A DNA stretch of 5,209 nt, from the NCBI GenBank assembly GCA_023428515.1, contig JAEYXI010000416.1, forward strand, positions 1 to 5,209, written 5' to 3'. The notes under the pieces are model-generated. The model was not told where the DNA came from, ran no database searches, and was given only the letters and a program-made list of their open reading frames with translations. Position 1 is the stretch's first letter, and every line of letters begins with the position of its first letter. A program made the position numbers and the translations under genes. Shown piece by piece: positions 1 to 5,209 of the stretch. Source of the stretch: Pseudomonadota bacterium (GTDB taxonomy: Bacteria > Pseudomonadota > Alphaproteobacteria > Rhizobiales > Rhizobiaceae).

Positions 1-1676
1 TTTTCCATCCGCGGCGCGTAGTCGCTGAGCTTCTCGCGCGGGGCGTTGATCGCTTCCTTGATCACGCCGAGGATTTCAAGACGGGCGTCTTTGGCCTGCG
101 CCAGCGCCTGCTTCATCACTTCGGCGGGGACACCGGCAATCTTGATATCCATCTGAAGCGCCGTGATGCCCTGATCGGTACCGGCCACCTTGAAGTCCAT
201 GTCGCCCAGGTGATCCTCGTCGCCGAGGATGTCCGAGAGCACCGCGAAGCGCTCACCCTCGAGGATGAGGCCCATAGCAATGCCGGCCACCGGACGGGCC
301 ATGGGCACGCCGGCATCCATCATCGCGAGCGAGGTGCCGCAGACGGTCGCCATGGAGGACGAGCCGTTGGATTCGGTGATCTCGGAGACGATGCGGATGG
401 TGTAGGGGAACTCTTCCTTCGACGGCAGCACCGGATGAATGGCGCGCCAGGCAAGCTTGCCGTGGCCGATCTCGCGGCGGCCCGGCGAACCCATGCGGCC
501 GGTCTCGCCGACCGAGTAGGGCGGGAAGTTGTAGTGAAGGAGGAATTTTTCCTTGTACATGCCGGTCAGGCTGTCGACATACTGCTCGTCCTCGCCGGTG
601 CCGAGCGTGGCGACGACAAGAGCCTGCGTCTCGCCGCGGGTGAACAGTGCCGAACCGTGCGTGCGCGGCAGGACGCCGACTTCCGACACGATCTTGCGGA
701 CGGTCGAGAGATCGCGGCCGTCGATGCGCGAGGCGGTGTCCAGGATGTTCCAGCGAACGATCTTGGCCTGCAGTTCCTTGAACACGGTGGCGACCTGCTC
801 GGACGACCAGGCGGTCTCCTCGGCGCCCTCGGGCAGCAGCGCCGCCTTGACCTTGGCCTTGGCGGCATCGACCGCGGCGTAGCGGGCTTGCTTGTCGACG
901 TTCTTGTAGGCAGCGCGCAGCTCGTCCTCGACCAGGCCGAGCATGGTCTTCTCGAGCTCGGAGAGGTCCTTGACCTGGTGGTCGCGGGGCTCCTTGGCGG
1001 CGACTTCGGCGAGCTTGATGATCGCGTCGATCACCGGCTGGAAGCCCTTGTGGCCGAACATGACGGCGCCGAGCATGACGTCCTCGGGCAGCTCCTGCGC
1101 TTCCGACTCCACCATCAGCACGGCTTCGCCGGTGCCGGCGACGACGAGGTCGAGCTTCGATTCCTGCATCTCGTCGATGTGCGGGTTGAGCACGAATTCG
1201 CCGTTGATATAGCCGACGCGGGCGCCGCCGATCGGGCCCATGAAGGGCACGCCCGAAAGCGTCAGGGCGGCGGAGGTGGCGACGATCGACAGGATGTCCG
1301 GATCGTTCTCAAGGTCATGCTGGAGCACGGTGACGACGATCTGCGTGTCGTTCTTGTAGCCCTCGGCGAAGAGCGGGCGGATCGGACGGTCGATCAGGCG
1401 GGAGACCAGCGTCTCCTTCTCGGAGGGACGGCCCTCGCGCTTGAAGTAGCCGCCCGGGATCTTGCCGGCGGCGAAGGTCTTTTCCTGGTAGTTGACGGTG
1501 AGCGGGAAGAAATCGAAGCCGGCCTTGGGCTCCTTCTGCGATACGACAGTGGCGAGCACGACGGTCTCGCCATAGGTGGCGAGCACGGCGCCGTCGGCCT
1601 GGCGGGCGATCTTGCCGGTTTCCAGGATGAGCGGACGGCCGCCCCACTCGATTTCGACTTTGTGGTGATTGAACAT
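1..1676 (-). CDS. pnp: Polynucleotide phosphorylase (PNPase), N-terminal 558 codons; 3' end cut by window edge
   Basis: PNPase is a trimeric 3'-to-5' exoribonuclease that degrades RNA phosphorolytically, releasing nucleoside diphosphates; it acts in the cytoplasm and often with RNase E in the degradosome. Visible are the first RNase PH core (about residues 1-140, with [11 protein letters not shown] at 93-103), the helical linker, and the second, catalytic RNase PH core (about 313-545). The linker is followed by DGRD at 319-322. Active-site motifs are intact: GRREIGHG with R400/R401, and [12 protein letters not shown] with D488, D494 and K496, which align with E. coli R398/R399, D486, D492 and K494. 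The reading frame runs off the window after PRME, just where the KH and S1 RNA-binding domains should start; the family is about 700-720 residues. The ATG at 1676 is chosen because AAAGGA lies 6 nt upstream; an out-of-frame ATG at 1681 would leave only 1 nt. It follows rpsO after a structured 265-nt spacer, the usual order in proteobacteria. Confidence 0.98.
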   Translation of the reverse strand, partial: MFNHHKVEIEWGGRPLILETGKIARQADGAVLATYGETVVLATVVSQKEPKAGFDFFPLTVNYQEKTFAAGKIPGGYFKREGRPSEKETLVSRLIDRPIRPLFAEGYKNDTQIVVTVLQHDLENDPDILSIVATSAALTLSGVPFMGPIGGARVGYINGEFVLNPHIDEMQESKLDLVVAGTGEAVLMVESEAQELPEDVMLGAVMFGHKGFQPVIDAIIKLAEVAAKEPRDHQVKDLSELEKTMLGLVEDELRAAYKNVDKQARYAAVDAAKAKVKAALLPEGAEETAWSSEQVATVFKELQAKIVRWNILDTASRIDGRDLSTVRKIVSEVGVLPRTHGSALFTRGETQALVVATLGTGEDEQYVDSLTGMYKEKFLLHYNFPPYSVGETGRMGSPGRREIGHGKLAWRAIHPVLPSKEEFPYTIRIVSEITESNGSSSMATVCGTSLAMMDAGVPMARPVAGIAMGLILEGERFAVLSDILGDEDHLGDMDFKVAGTDQGITALQMDIKIAGVPAEVMKQALAQAKDARLEILGVIKEAINAPREKLSDYAPRME

Positions 1677-1682
1677 GTCATG

Positions 1683-1688
1683 TCCTTT
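1683..1688 (-). promoter_or_regulatory. Shine-Dalgarno sequence of pnp
   Basis: On the minus strand AAAGGA lies 6 nt before the ATG at 1676. It decides between that start and the overlapping out-of-frame ATG at 1681. It sits only 2 nt downstream of the last base of the stem-loop at 1691-1738, so folding or unfolding of that structure could affect ribosome access; that effect is inference. Confidence 0.8.
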
Positions 1689-1690
1689 GT

Positions 1691-1738
1691 AGGGAGAAGG
1701 GACCGCGCGTTCCTTGCCGCGCCGGCATTCCCTTCCCT
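1691..1738 (-). promoter_or_regulatory. Long imperfect stem-loop in the pnp leader, candidate autoregulatory structure
   Basis: Read as minus-strand RNA, AGGGAAGGGA (1738-1729) pairs with UCCCUUCUCCCU (1702-1691) as two 5-bp helices separated by a 2-nt bulge. Inside, CCG pairs with CGG and CGCG with CGCG around an 8-nt loop, GCAAGGAA. In all there are 17 pairs in 48 nt, by hand folding. No U-tract follows, so it is not an intrinsic terminator. In E. coli the pnp leader folds into a hairpin cut by RNase III, after which PNPase represses its own translation. Position and form here fit such a role, but this is inference from analogy. Confidence 0.5.
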
Positions 1739-1878
1739 GGCTTCGTTCGGGCGAGCCACGGGCAAGACAACGGGAAGCTCCTGGGTCGGGCCGCATCCGG
1801 CGGCCGAGCGTCCTGCAATCCTGCCCCATGACCGTCCATGGGCGGTTCGCGCCAAGCCCCTGCCGGCTTCGAACCGTA

Positions 1879-1901
1879 GGGCCACCGTTATCTGGCGGCC
1901 C
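1879..1901 (-). repeat. Hairpin in the rpsO-pnp spacer (8-bp stem, 7-nt loop)
   Basis: Minus-strand RNA reads GGGCCGCC - AGAUAAC - GGUGGCCC. All eight positions pair, one as a G-U wobble. No U-tract follows, so it is more likely an RNA-processing or stability element than a terminator. Its function is unknown. Confidence 0.5.
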
Positions 1902-1913
1902 GAATGCGCAACC

Positions 1914-1931
1914 GGCGCGCCAAGGCGCGCC
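1914..1931 (-). repeat. Perfect GC-only palindrome just after rpsO
   Basis: The 18-nt stretch is two copies of the self-complementary octamer GGCGCGCC separated by AA (TT on the minus strand). In RNA it would form a very stable 7-bp GC stem with a 4-nt CUUG loop, ten bases past the rpsO stop codon. Downstream on the minus strand comes GGUUGCGCAUU, with no run of U. It could pause polymerase, block 3' exonucleases from the rpsO message, or be a Rho-assisted terminator; an intrinsic terminator is unlikely. Confidence 0.55.
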
Positions 1932-1941
1932 CGTCAAAGTG

Positions 1942-2211
1942 CTAGCGGCGCAGGCCGAGCTTATCGATCAGGGTCGAATAGCGGGCTTCGTCCTTGCGCT
2001 TGAGGTAGTCAAGCAAGCTGCGACGCTGAGAAACCAGGGCGAGCAGGCCACGGCGGGAATGGTTGTCCTTCTTGTGGTCCTTGAAGTGCTCGGTCAGGTT
2101 CTTGATGCGTTCGGAAAGGATTGCAACCTGGACTTCCGGCGAACCGGTGTCGCCCTTTGCGGTTGCAAATTCGGCCAGAAGCGCCTGCTTGCGCTCTGCA
2201 GTAATCGACAT
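1942..2211 (-). CDS. rpsO: 30S ribosomal protein S15
   Basis: S15 is a primary 16S rRNA-binding protein. It binds the three-way junction of helices 20-22 in the central domain, nucleates platform assembly (S6/S18, S11) and contributes to a bridge to the 50S subunit. The product is 89 residues, exactly the usual bacterial length. It starts MSITAERKQ and carries [15 protein letters not shown] at 22-36. The family signature is L39..H42-F43.....D49..S52, followed by the basic stretch SRRGLL (52-57) that contacts rRNA, and it ends KLGLRR. The start at 2211 is chosen by protein length and by AAAGGA 8 nt upstream; a longer in-frame start at 2250 would add residues not found in the family. The gene stands alone between structured spacers. 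S15 represses its own synthesis by binding its leader in several bacteria, and the leader here holds hairpins that could serve this. Confidence 0.98.
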   Translation of the reverse strand: MSITAERKQALLAEFATAKGDTGSPEVQVAILSERIKNLTEHFKDHKKDNHSRRGLLALVSQRRSLLDYLKRKDEARYSTLIDKLGLRR

Positions 2212-2219
2212 CGGATTCT

Positions 2220-2225
2220 TCCTTT
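2220..2225 (-). promoter_or_regulatory. Shine-Dalgarno sequence of rpsO
   Basis: Minus-strand AAAGGA lies 8 nt upstream of the ATG at 2211. This supports that start over the in-frame upstream ATG at 2250. Confidence 0.8.
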
Positions 2226-2287
2226 CTGATGTGAGGAACGGGACGCCCACAGCCGGGATGTCGTCCAGCCGGGGCCAGTGGACAAAA

Positions 2288-2322
2288 CGGCCGGTTCAGG
2301 CGGAATTTCGCCTTTTCGGCCG
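2288..2322 (-). promoter_or_regulatory. Two-tier hairpin in the rpsO leader, followed by a short U-tract
   Basis: The outer arms are CGGCCG at 2322-2317 and 2293-2288. The inner arms are AGGCG at 2313-2309 and CGCCU at 2302-2298, around a 6-nt loop. The two helices are separated by a 3/4-nt internal loop. UUUUGU follows at once on the minus strand (2287-2282), giving a terminator-like appearance. It lies about 75 nt before the rpsO start, so it may be an attenuator or part of an S15-binding structure. The folding is by eye only. Confidence 0.45.
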
Positions 2323-2334
2323 CATTGTTGCGGC
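2319..2334 (-). promoter_or_regulatory. Perfect 6-bp hairpin upstream of rpsO
   Basis: Minus-strand RNA GCCGCA - ACAA - UGCGGC is a perfect stem with a 4-nt loop. Its 3' arm shares bases 2319-2322 with the outer arm of the adjacent two-tier hairpin, so the two cannot form fully together. If transcription starts from the promoter candidate at 2337-2365, the start point would fall within this hairpin. It would then exist intact only on read-through transcripts from truB. Confidence 0.4.
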
Positions 2335-2336
2335 GC

Positions 2337-2365
2337 ATATAAGCGATATCAGCGAAAAAAGCCAG
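2337..2365 (-). promoter_or_regulatory. Weak sigma-70-type promoter candidate for rpsO(-pnp)
   Basis: The minus strand has a -10-like TTATAT (2342-2337) 17 nt after CTGGCT (2365-2360), in the most AT-rich stretch of the window. The -10 element is reasonable against the alphaproteobacterial CTATAT form. The -35 matches CTTGAC at only three of six bases. Independent promoters for rpsO are common, which makes the position sensible, but the sequence evidence alone is thin. Confidence 0.3.
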
Positions 2366-2401
2366 AGAGCATTTGTCGGCTCATTTTCGGGTCTTTCTGG
2401 C
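2355..2401 (-). terminator. Terminator-like element after truB with a run of six U
   Basis: On the minus strand GCCAGA (2401-2396) pairs with UCUGGC (2366-2361), and within it GAGC (2382-2379) pairs with GCUC (2370-2367). The 3' arm is therefore a continuous GCUCUCUGGC, followed directly by UUUUUU (2360-2355). The 5' side carries a 13-nt unpaired stretch, which weakens the structure. It lies within 50 nt of the truB stop codon, where a partial terminator between truB and rpsO would be expected. Part of it competes with another inverted repeat (2372-2415). Confidence 0.4.
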
Positions 2402-2415
2402 CGTCAGCCGACAAA
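2372..2415 (-). repeat. 10-bp perfect inverted repeat spanning the truB stop codon
   Basis: Minus-strand TTTGTCGGCT (2415-2406), which covers the last truB codons and the first two bases of its TGA, is perfectly complementary to AGCCGACAAA (2381-2372). The loop is 24 nt. The 3' arm overlaps the inner stem of the terminator-like element at 2355-2401, so the two folds exclude each other. Confidence 0.55.
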
Positions 2416-3369
2416 CACGCGCTTGGGCTTGAACATGCCGGCCTCGATCGCGCCGATCGCCACCAGCCGACCGCGCGCAGTCGCACAGGCCTCGTCGGCC
2501 TCCACCGGAGCATCGCGGCCGCGGATGATGACGGGGTTGCCAAGCCTTATCTTCTGCGCGGCCTCGTCCGAGATCGCCACCTGCGGCAGGCACTCCAGCG
2601 CGGCGCCCGTGTCGATCAGCAGGTCGTCGATCGCGCCGAAGTCGGGAAGCGGCTTTCCCGCCTCTTCCCATGCGGCCTGCCCGGCCTCGCCGAAACGCGC
2701 CGCCTCCAGTTCGGGAACGGTGACGAAATCCTCCGGCGTGAAAGGATCGACCTCGACGCGGCGTAAGTCAGCGATGTGGCCGAAGCACTCCAGGTCGCGC
2801 CCCATGTCGCGGGCCAGCGAGCGCACATAGGTGCCCTTGCCGCATTCGATCTCGAAGACGGTGCTGCCGTCCGGCCGCATCTCGATCAGGTCGAAGCGAC
2901 CGATCTCGACCTCGCGCTCGGGGATTTCCACGACTTCGCCCGAGCGGGCCATGTCATAGGCGCGCTCGCCTGCGATCTTGATCGCGGAAAACTGCGGCGG
3001 CGTCTGCATGATGACGCCGGTATATTTCGGCAGGATCGCGCGGATGTCTTCCTCGGCCGGGCGCTTCTCCGATGTTTTCGTCACCGGGCCCTCGAGGTCG
3101 TCGGTCGAGCGCTCCTCGCCCCATGCGACCGTGAAGCGATAAACCTTGGCGCCGTCCTGCACGTAAGGCACGGTCTTGGTCGCTTCGCCGAGCGCGATCG
3201 GCAGCATGCCTGACGCCAGCGGGTCGAGCGTTCCGGCATGCCCCGCCTTCTCGGCCTGGAATAGCCATTTCACCTTGGACACCGCCTCGGTCGAGCCCAT
3301 GCCGACCGGCTTGTCCAAAATCACCCAGCCGGAAACCGGCCGGCCTTTCTTCTTGCCGCGGCGGGCCAT
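2404..3369 (-). CDS. truB: tRNA pseudouridine(55) synthase TruB
   Basis: TruB converts uridine 55 in the T-loop of elongator tRNAs to pseudouridine and also acts as a tRNA-folding chaperone in the cytoplasm. The 321-residue product is of normal length. It opens with a basic [10 protein letters not shown] and then [14 protein letters not shown]. The catalytic motif [12 protein letters not shown] lies at 43-54, with D49 the nucleophile (E. coli D48). Y77 in KVYRFT is the base-stacking tyrosine, [14 protein letters not shown] spans 129-142, and [12 protein letters not shown] spans 177-188 with R183. The C-terminal part (about 240-321) matches the bacterial TruB C-terminal RNA-binding region and ends KPKRVFVG. 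The ATG at 3369 is preferred over TTG at 3372 because AAGGA lies 6 nt before the ATG. That ATG shares its A with the rbfA TGA (TGATG), so translation is probably coupled. Confidence 0.98.
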   Translation of the reverse strand: MARRGKKKGRPVSGWVILDKPVGMGSTEAVSKVKWLFQAEKAGHAGTLDPLASGMLPIALGEATKTVPYVQDGAKVYRFTVAWGEERSTDDLEGPVTKTSEKRPAEEDIRAILPKYTGVIMQTPPQFSAIKIAGERAYDMARSGEVVEIPEREVEIGRFDLIEMRPDGSTVFEIECGKGTYVRSLARDMGRDLECFGHIADLRRVEVDPFTPEDFVTVPELEAARFGEAGQAAWEEAGKPLPDFGAIDDLLIDTGAALECLPQVAISDEAAQKIRLGNPVIIRGRDAPVEADEACATARGRLVAIGAIEAGMFKPKRVFVG

Positions 3370-3794
3370 CAATTGTCCTTATTATCTTGGTCCGGGTCGT
3401 TCTCGTCGTGGTCGAGGTCGCGCGCCACTTCGGGCGACTTCAGGAGCTCGTCGATTTTCGCGAAATTGTCGAAGCTCGTGTCCAGCCGGAAGCGGAACTC
3501 GGGCATGTATTTCATCTGCCGCAGCGCATGCGTGACCCGCCCGCGGATGAATTTCGCGTGGCTGTTCAGCGCCTTGACCACGGCGTCATGATCTCCCGCA
3601 CCGAGCGGCGAGACGAAGGCGGTGGCGATCTTGAGGTCGGGCGACATGCGCACCTCGGAGATCGAGATGACCGACGTCTCGATCAACGGATCGATGATCT
3701 CGCCGCGCCTGAGCAGATCGGAGAGCGCATGCCGCACCTGCTCGCCGACGCGCAGCATGCGCTGGGATGGGCCGGAGCCTGACGTTCTGGACAT
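3369..3794 (-). CDS. rbfA: Ribosome-binding factor A (30S maturation factor)
   Basis: RbfA binds the free 30S subunit near the 5' helix of 16S rRNA and is needed for late 30S maturation and for growth in the cold. The 141-residue product has the single KH-like fold expected. After a short Ser/Gly-rich lead it reads [14 protein letters not shown] (11-24), then [20 protein letters not shown] (46-65) and HAKFIRGRV (79-87). The family signature [13 protein letters not shown] lies at 98-110. The last 15 or so residues ([16 protein letters not shown]) form an acidic, probably disordered tail. The ATG at 3794 gives an N-terminus like that of rhizobial homologues, but its AGGA is only 3 nt away. An in-frame ATG at 3842 would add 16 residues and has no convincing ribosome binding site. 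It lies downstream of infB and overlaps truB by one base. Confidence 0.96.
   Translation of the reverse strand: MSRTSGSGPSQRMLRVGEQVRHALSDLLRRGEIIDPLIETSVISISEVRMSPDLKIATAFVSPLGAGDHDAVVKALNSHAKFIRGRVTHALRQMKYMPEFRFRLDTSFDNFAKIDELLKSPEVARDLDHDENDPDQDNKDN
3376..3380 (-). promoter_or_regulatory. Shine-Dalgarno sequence of truB inside the rbfA coding end
   Basis: Minus-strand AAGGA is 6 nt before the truB ATG and is part of the Lys-Asp codons of the acidic RbfA tail. Together with the TGATG junction at 3371-3367 this supports reinitiation after rbfA, and it argues against the TTG at 3372, which would leave only 3 nt. Confidence 0.75.
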
Positions 3795-3861
3795 GGTTCC
3801 TATCTTGAAATCATGCGCCCACGGGATGGAACCGGGACGCATGTCTCATTCTATTTGTTCG

Positions 3862-3907
3862 ATCATCGGATCGAGCCGAATCTGGCCGGCTTCGGTTCGA
3901 CGATGAT
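3862..3907. repeat. Large imperfect inverted repeat in the infB-rbfA spacer
   Basis: On the plus strand ATCATCG (3862-3868) pairs with CGATGAT (3901-3907). Then CGAGCCGAA (3872-3880) pairs with TTCGGTTCG (3891-3899), with one G-T wobble, around a 10-nt loop TCTGGCCGGC. The two helices are separated by a 3/1-nt internal loop. In the transcribed minus-strand RNA the wobble becomes an A-C mismatch. Neither side has a T-run, so it is not an intrinsic terminator. It may be a processing or stabilising hairpin, a protein-binding palindrome, or one copy of a rhizobial intergenic repeat. Confidence 0.55.
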
Positions 3908-3913
3908 ATCGGA

Positions 3914-3929
3914 GCGGCGTATCCGCCGC
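3914..3929 (-). repeat. Perfect 6-bp GC hairpin just after infB
   Basis: Minus-strand RNA GCGGCG - GAUA - CGCCGC begins 18 nt after the infB stop codon. The next bases, UCCGAUAUC, contain no U-tract, so it is a poor intrinsic terminator. Protection of the infB 3' end or RNA processing is possible. Confidence 0.45.
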
Positions 3930-3947
3930 CCATTGTGCCGTAGCGCC

Positions 3948-5209
3948 TTACAGCGTTCGCGTCACCATCTCGACGCGGAAGCACTCGATGACGTCGCCGA
4001 CCTGGAGGTTCTCGTAGTTCTGGAAGGCCATGCCGCATTCCTGGCCGGCCGGAACCTCGGAGACTTCATCCTTGAAGCGCTTCAGCGTCTTCAGCGTGCC
4101 CTCGTGGATGACGACGTTGTCGCGGATCAGGCGCACGCCCGCACCACGCTCGACCTTGCCTTCGGTGACGCGGCAGCCGGCGATCTTGCCGACCTTGGTG
4201 ATGTCGAAGACCTCGAGGATCTCGGCATTGCCGATGAAGGTCTCGCGACGCTCCGGCGACAGCAGCCCCGACATCGCCGCCTTCACGTCATCCACCAGAT
4301 TGTAGATGATGTTGTAGTAGCGGATCTCGATGCCGGCATTTTCGGCCGCCGTCCGCGCCTGCGGATTGGCGCGCACGTTGAAGCCGATGATCGCGGCACC
4401 CGACGTCTCGGCGAGCGAGATATCGGTCTCGGTGATCGCGCCGACGCCCGAATGGACGATGCGGCCCCTCACCTCGTCGGTGCCGAGCTTGTCGATCGCG
4501 GCCTGGATCGCCTCGATCGAGCCCTGCACGTCGCCCTTGATGACCAGCGGGAATTCCTTCAACCCGCTCGTCTGCAACTGCGACATCATCTGCTCGAGCG
4601 AACCACGCTGGCCGGCATGCTTGGCCACCGCCTTGTCGCGTGCGATGCGCTGGCGGTACTCGGTGATCTCGCGGGCGCGAGCCTCGTTCTGGACCGTCGC
4701 GAAACGGTCGCCGGCGCGCGGCGAACCCTGCAGGCCCAGCACCTCGACAGGCGTCGAGGGACCGGCTTCCTTCAACTGCTCGCCGCGATCGTTGATGATC
4801 GCGCGCACGCGGCCCCACTCGCTGCCGGCCACCACGATGTCGCCGATCATCAGCGTGCCGGTCTGCACCAGCACGGTGGCGACGGCGCCGCGGCCCTTGT
4901 CCAGCTTCGACTCGATGACCACGCCTTCCGACGTGCGGTCGGGGTTGGCCTTGAGATCGAGGATTTCGGCCTGCAGCAGGATCGCTTCCAGCAGCTTGTC
5001 GAGGTTGGTGCCCTTGGTGGCGGACACCTCGACGTCGAGCACCTCGCCGCCCATCGATTCCACGAACACCTCGTGCTGCAGGAGTTGCGTGCGCACCTTC
5101 TGCGGGTCGGCGCTCGGCTTGTCGATCTTGTTGATCGCAACGATGATCGGCACGCCCGCCGCCTTGGCGTGGTTGATGGACTCGATGGTCTGCGGCATCA
5201 CCGAATCGT
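3948..5209 (-). CDS. infB: Translation initiation factor IF-2, C-terminal 419 residues; 5' part outside the window
   Basis: IF-2 is the GTPase that brings initiator fMet-tRNA to the 30S subunit and promotes joining of the 50S subunit. The frame is open to the right edge. The first visible residues, DSVMPQT, belong to the G domain just after the switch II region. The G4 motif NKID is at residues 26-29 of the visible part and the G5 motif SATKG is at 62-66. The beta-barrel domain II follows (about 90-185), then domain III with [11 protein letters not shown]. The C-terminal domain that binds fMet-tRNA carries [19 protein letters not shown] and [21 protein letters not shown]. The protein ends VEMVTRTL. 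The P-loop and the long N-terminal region lie outside the window. ORF integrity and motifs are normal; no frameshift is seen. It heads the visible part of the operon and is followed by a 153-nt spacer before rbfA. Confidence 0.98.
   Translation of the reverse strand, partial: DSVMPQTIESINHAKAAGVPIIVAINKIDKPSADPQKVRTQLLQHEVFVESMGGEVLDVEVSATKGTNLDKLLEAILLQAEILDLKANPDRTSEGVVIESKLDKGRGAVATVLVQTGTLMIGDIVVAGSEWGRVRAIINDRGEQLKEAGPSTPVEVLGLQGSPRAGDRFATVQNEARAREITEYRQRIARDKAVAKHAGQRGSLEQMMSQLQTSGLKEFPLVIKGDVQGSIEAIQAAIDKLGTDEVRGRIVHSGVGAITETDISLAETSGAAIIGFNVRANPQARTAAENAGIEIRYYNIIYNLVDDVKAAMSGLLSPERRETFIGNAEILEVFDITKVGKIAGCRVTEGKVERGAGVRLIRDNVVIHEGTLKTLKRFKDEVSEVPAGQECGMAFQNYENLQVGDVIECFRVEMVTRTL

Noticed and set aside
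1831..1846. Near-palindrome ACCGTCCATGGGCGGT in the rpsO-pnp spacer
   Set aside because: On the transcribed strand the central wobble becomes a C-A mismatch, leaving a weak stem. It is most likely chance in a GC-rich spacer.
1394..1885. A 163-codon minus-strand frame across the pnp start and leader
   Set aside because: It overlaps the first third of pnp out of frame and its product is an Arg/Ser/Pro-rich shadow. The 265-nt spacer is open by chance at this GC content.
1677..1941. A separate pnp promoter in the rpsO-pnp spacer
   Set aside because: I looked for TTG-type -35 boxes with an AT-rich -10 at 16-18 nt on the minus strand and found only poor matches, such as TTGCGC with GATAAC at the wrong spacing. 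A promoter cannot be excluded but is not supported.
210..2003. A 597-codon open frame on the plus strand, opposite pnp and running into rpsO
   Set aside because: Its codons lie in exact register with the antisense of pnp codons, so it stays open simply because the gene avoids TTA, CTA and TCA codons, as expected at high GC. The product is low-complexity and resembles nothing; the opposite strand has all PNPase motifs intact.
2278..2766. Plus-strand frame of 162 codons opposite the truB end
   Set aside because: It lies antisense to an intact truB, has no convincing ribosome binding site and its composition is that of a shadow frame.
3811..4038. 75-codon minus-strand frame covering the infB-rbfA spacer
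   Set aside because: It overlaps the infB C-terminus out of frame, is Arg-rich and contains the large inverted repeat. Nothing suggests translation.
1..5209. A novel defence, mobile or biosynthetic system
   Set aside because: Every coding stretch belongs to a conserved housekeeping translation/RNA operon. No insertion sequence, att site, CRISPR repeat or unassigned gene was seen.

Overview
The window is a compact, single-direction piece of bacterial chromosome. All five recognisable genes lie on the minus strand, so in the direction of transcription the order is infB (cut by the right edge) - rbfA - truB - rpsO - pnp (cut by the left edge). This is the conserved distal half of the nusA-infB operon followed by rpsO-pnp. 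The high GC content, the avoidance of TTA/CTA/TCA codons and the close resemblance of the PNPase, S15, TruB and RbfA proteins to rhizobial sequences (from memory) suggest an alphaproteobacterium of the order Hyphomicrobiales (Rhizobiales), most likely near Mesorhizobium/Phyllobacteriaceae. The order is well supported; the genus is a guess.

Layout from right to left, as transcribed. Positions 5209-3948 hold the C-terminal half of translation initiation factor IF-2. A 153-nt spacer (3947-3795) contains two inverted repeats. Positions 3794-3369 hold the ribosome-binding factor RbfA, whose stop codon shares one base with the start of truB (3369-2404, tRNA pseudouridine-55 synthase). A 192-nt spacer (2403-2212) contains a terminator-like element, a weak promoter candidate and a structured rpsO leader. 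Positions 2211-1942 hold ribosomal protein S15. A 265-nt spacer (1941-1677) contains three hairpins, the last directly against the pnp ribosome binding site. Positions 1676-1 hold the catalytic core of polynucleotide phosphorylase, cut where the RNA-binding KH/S1 domains should begin.

Together the genes serve translation and RNA metabolism: initiator tRNA delivery (IF-2), 30S maturation (RbfA, S15), tRNA modification (TruB) and RNA decay (PNPase). Coding content is entirely orthodox. I found no mobile element, CRISPR array, tRNA/rRNA gene or novel protein system. What deserves a second look is RNA structure in the three spacers: possible competing structures across the truB stop codon, a hairpin-rich rpsO leader (S15 autoregulates in other bacteria), and a 48-nt stem-loop abutting the pnp Shine-Dalgarno sequence (PNPase autoregulates through an RNase III-cut leader hairpin in E. 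coli).
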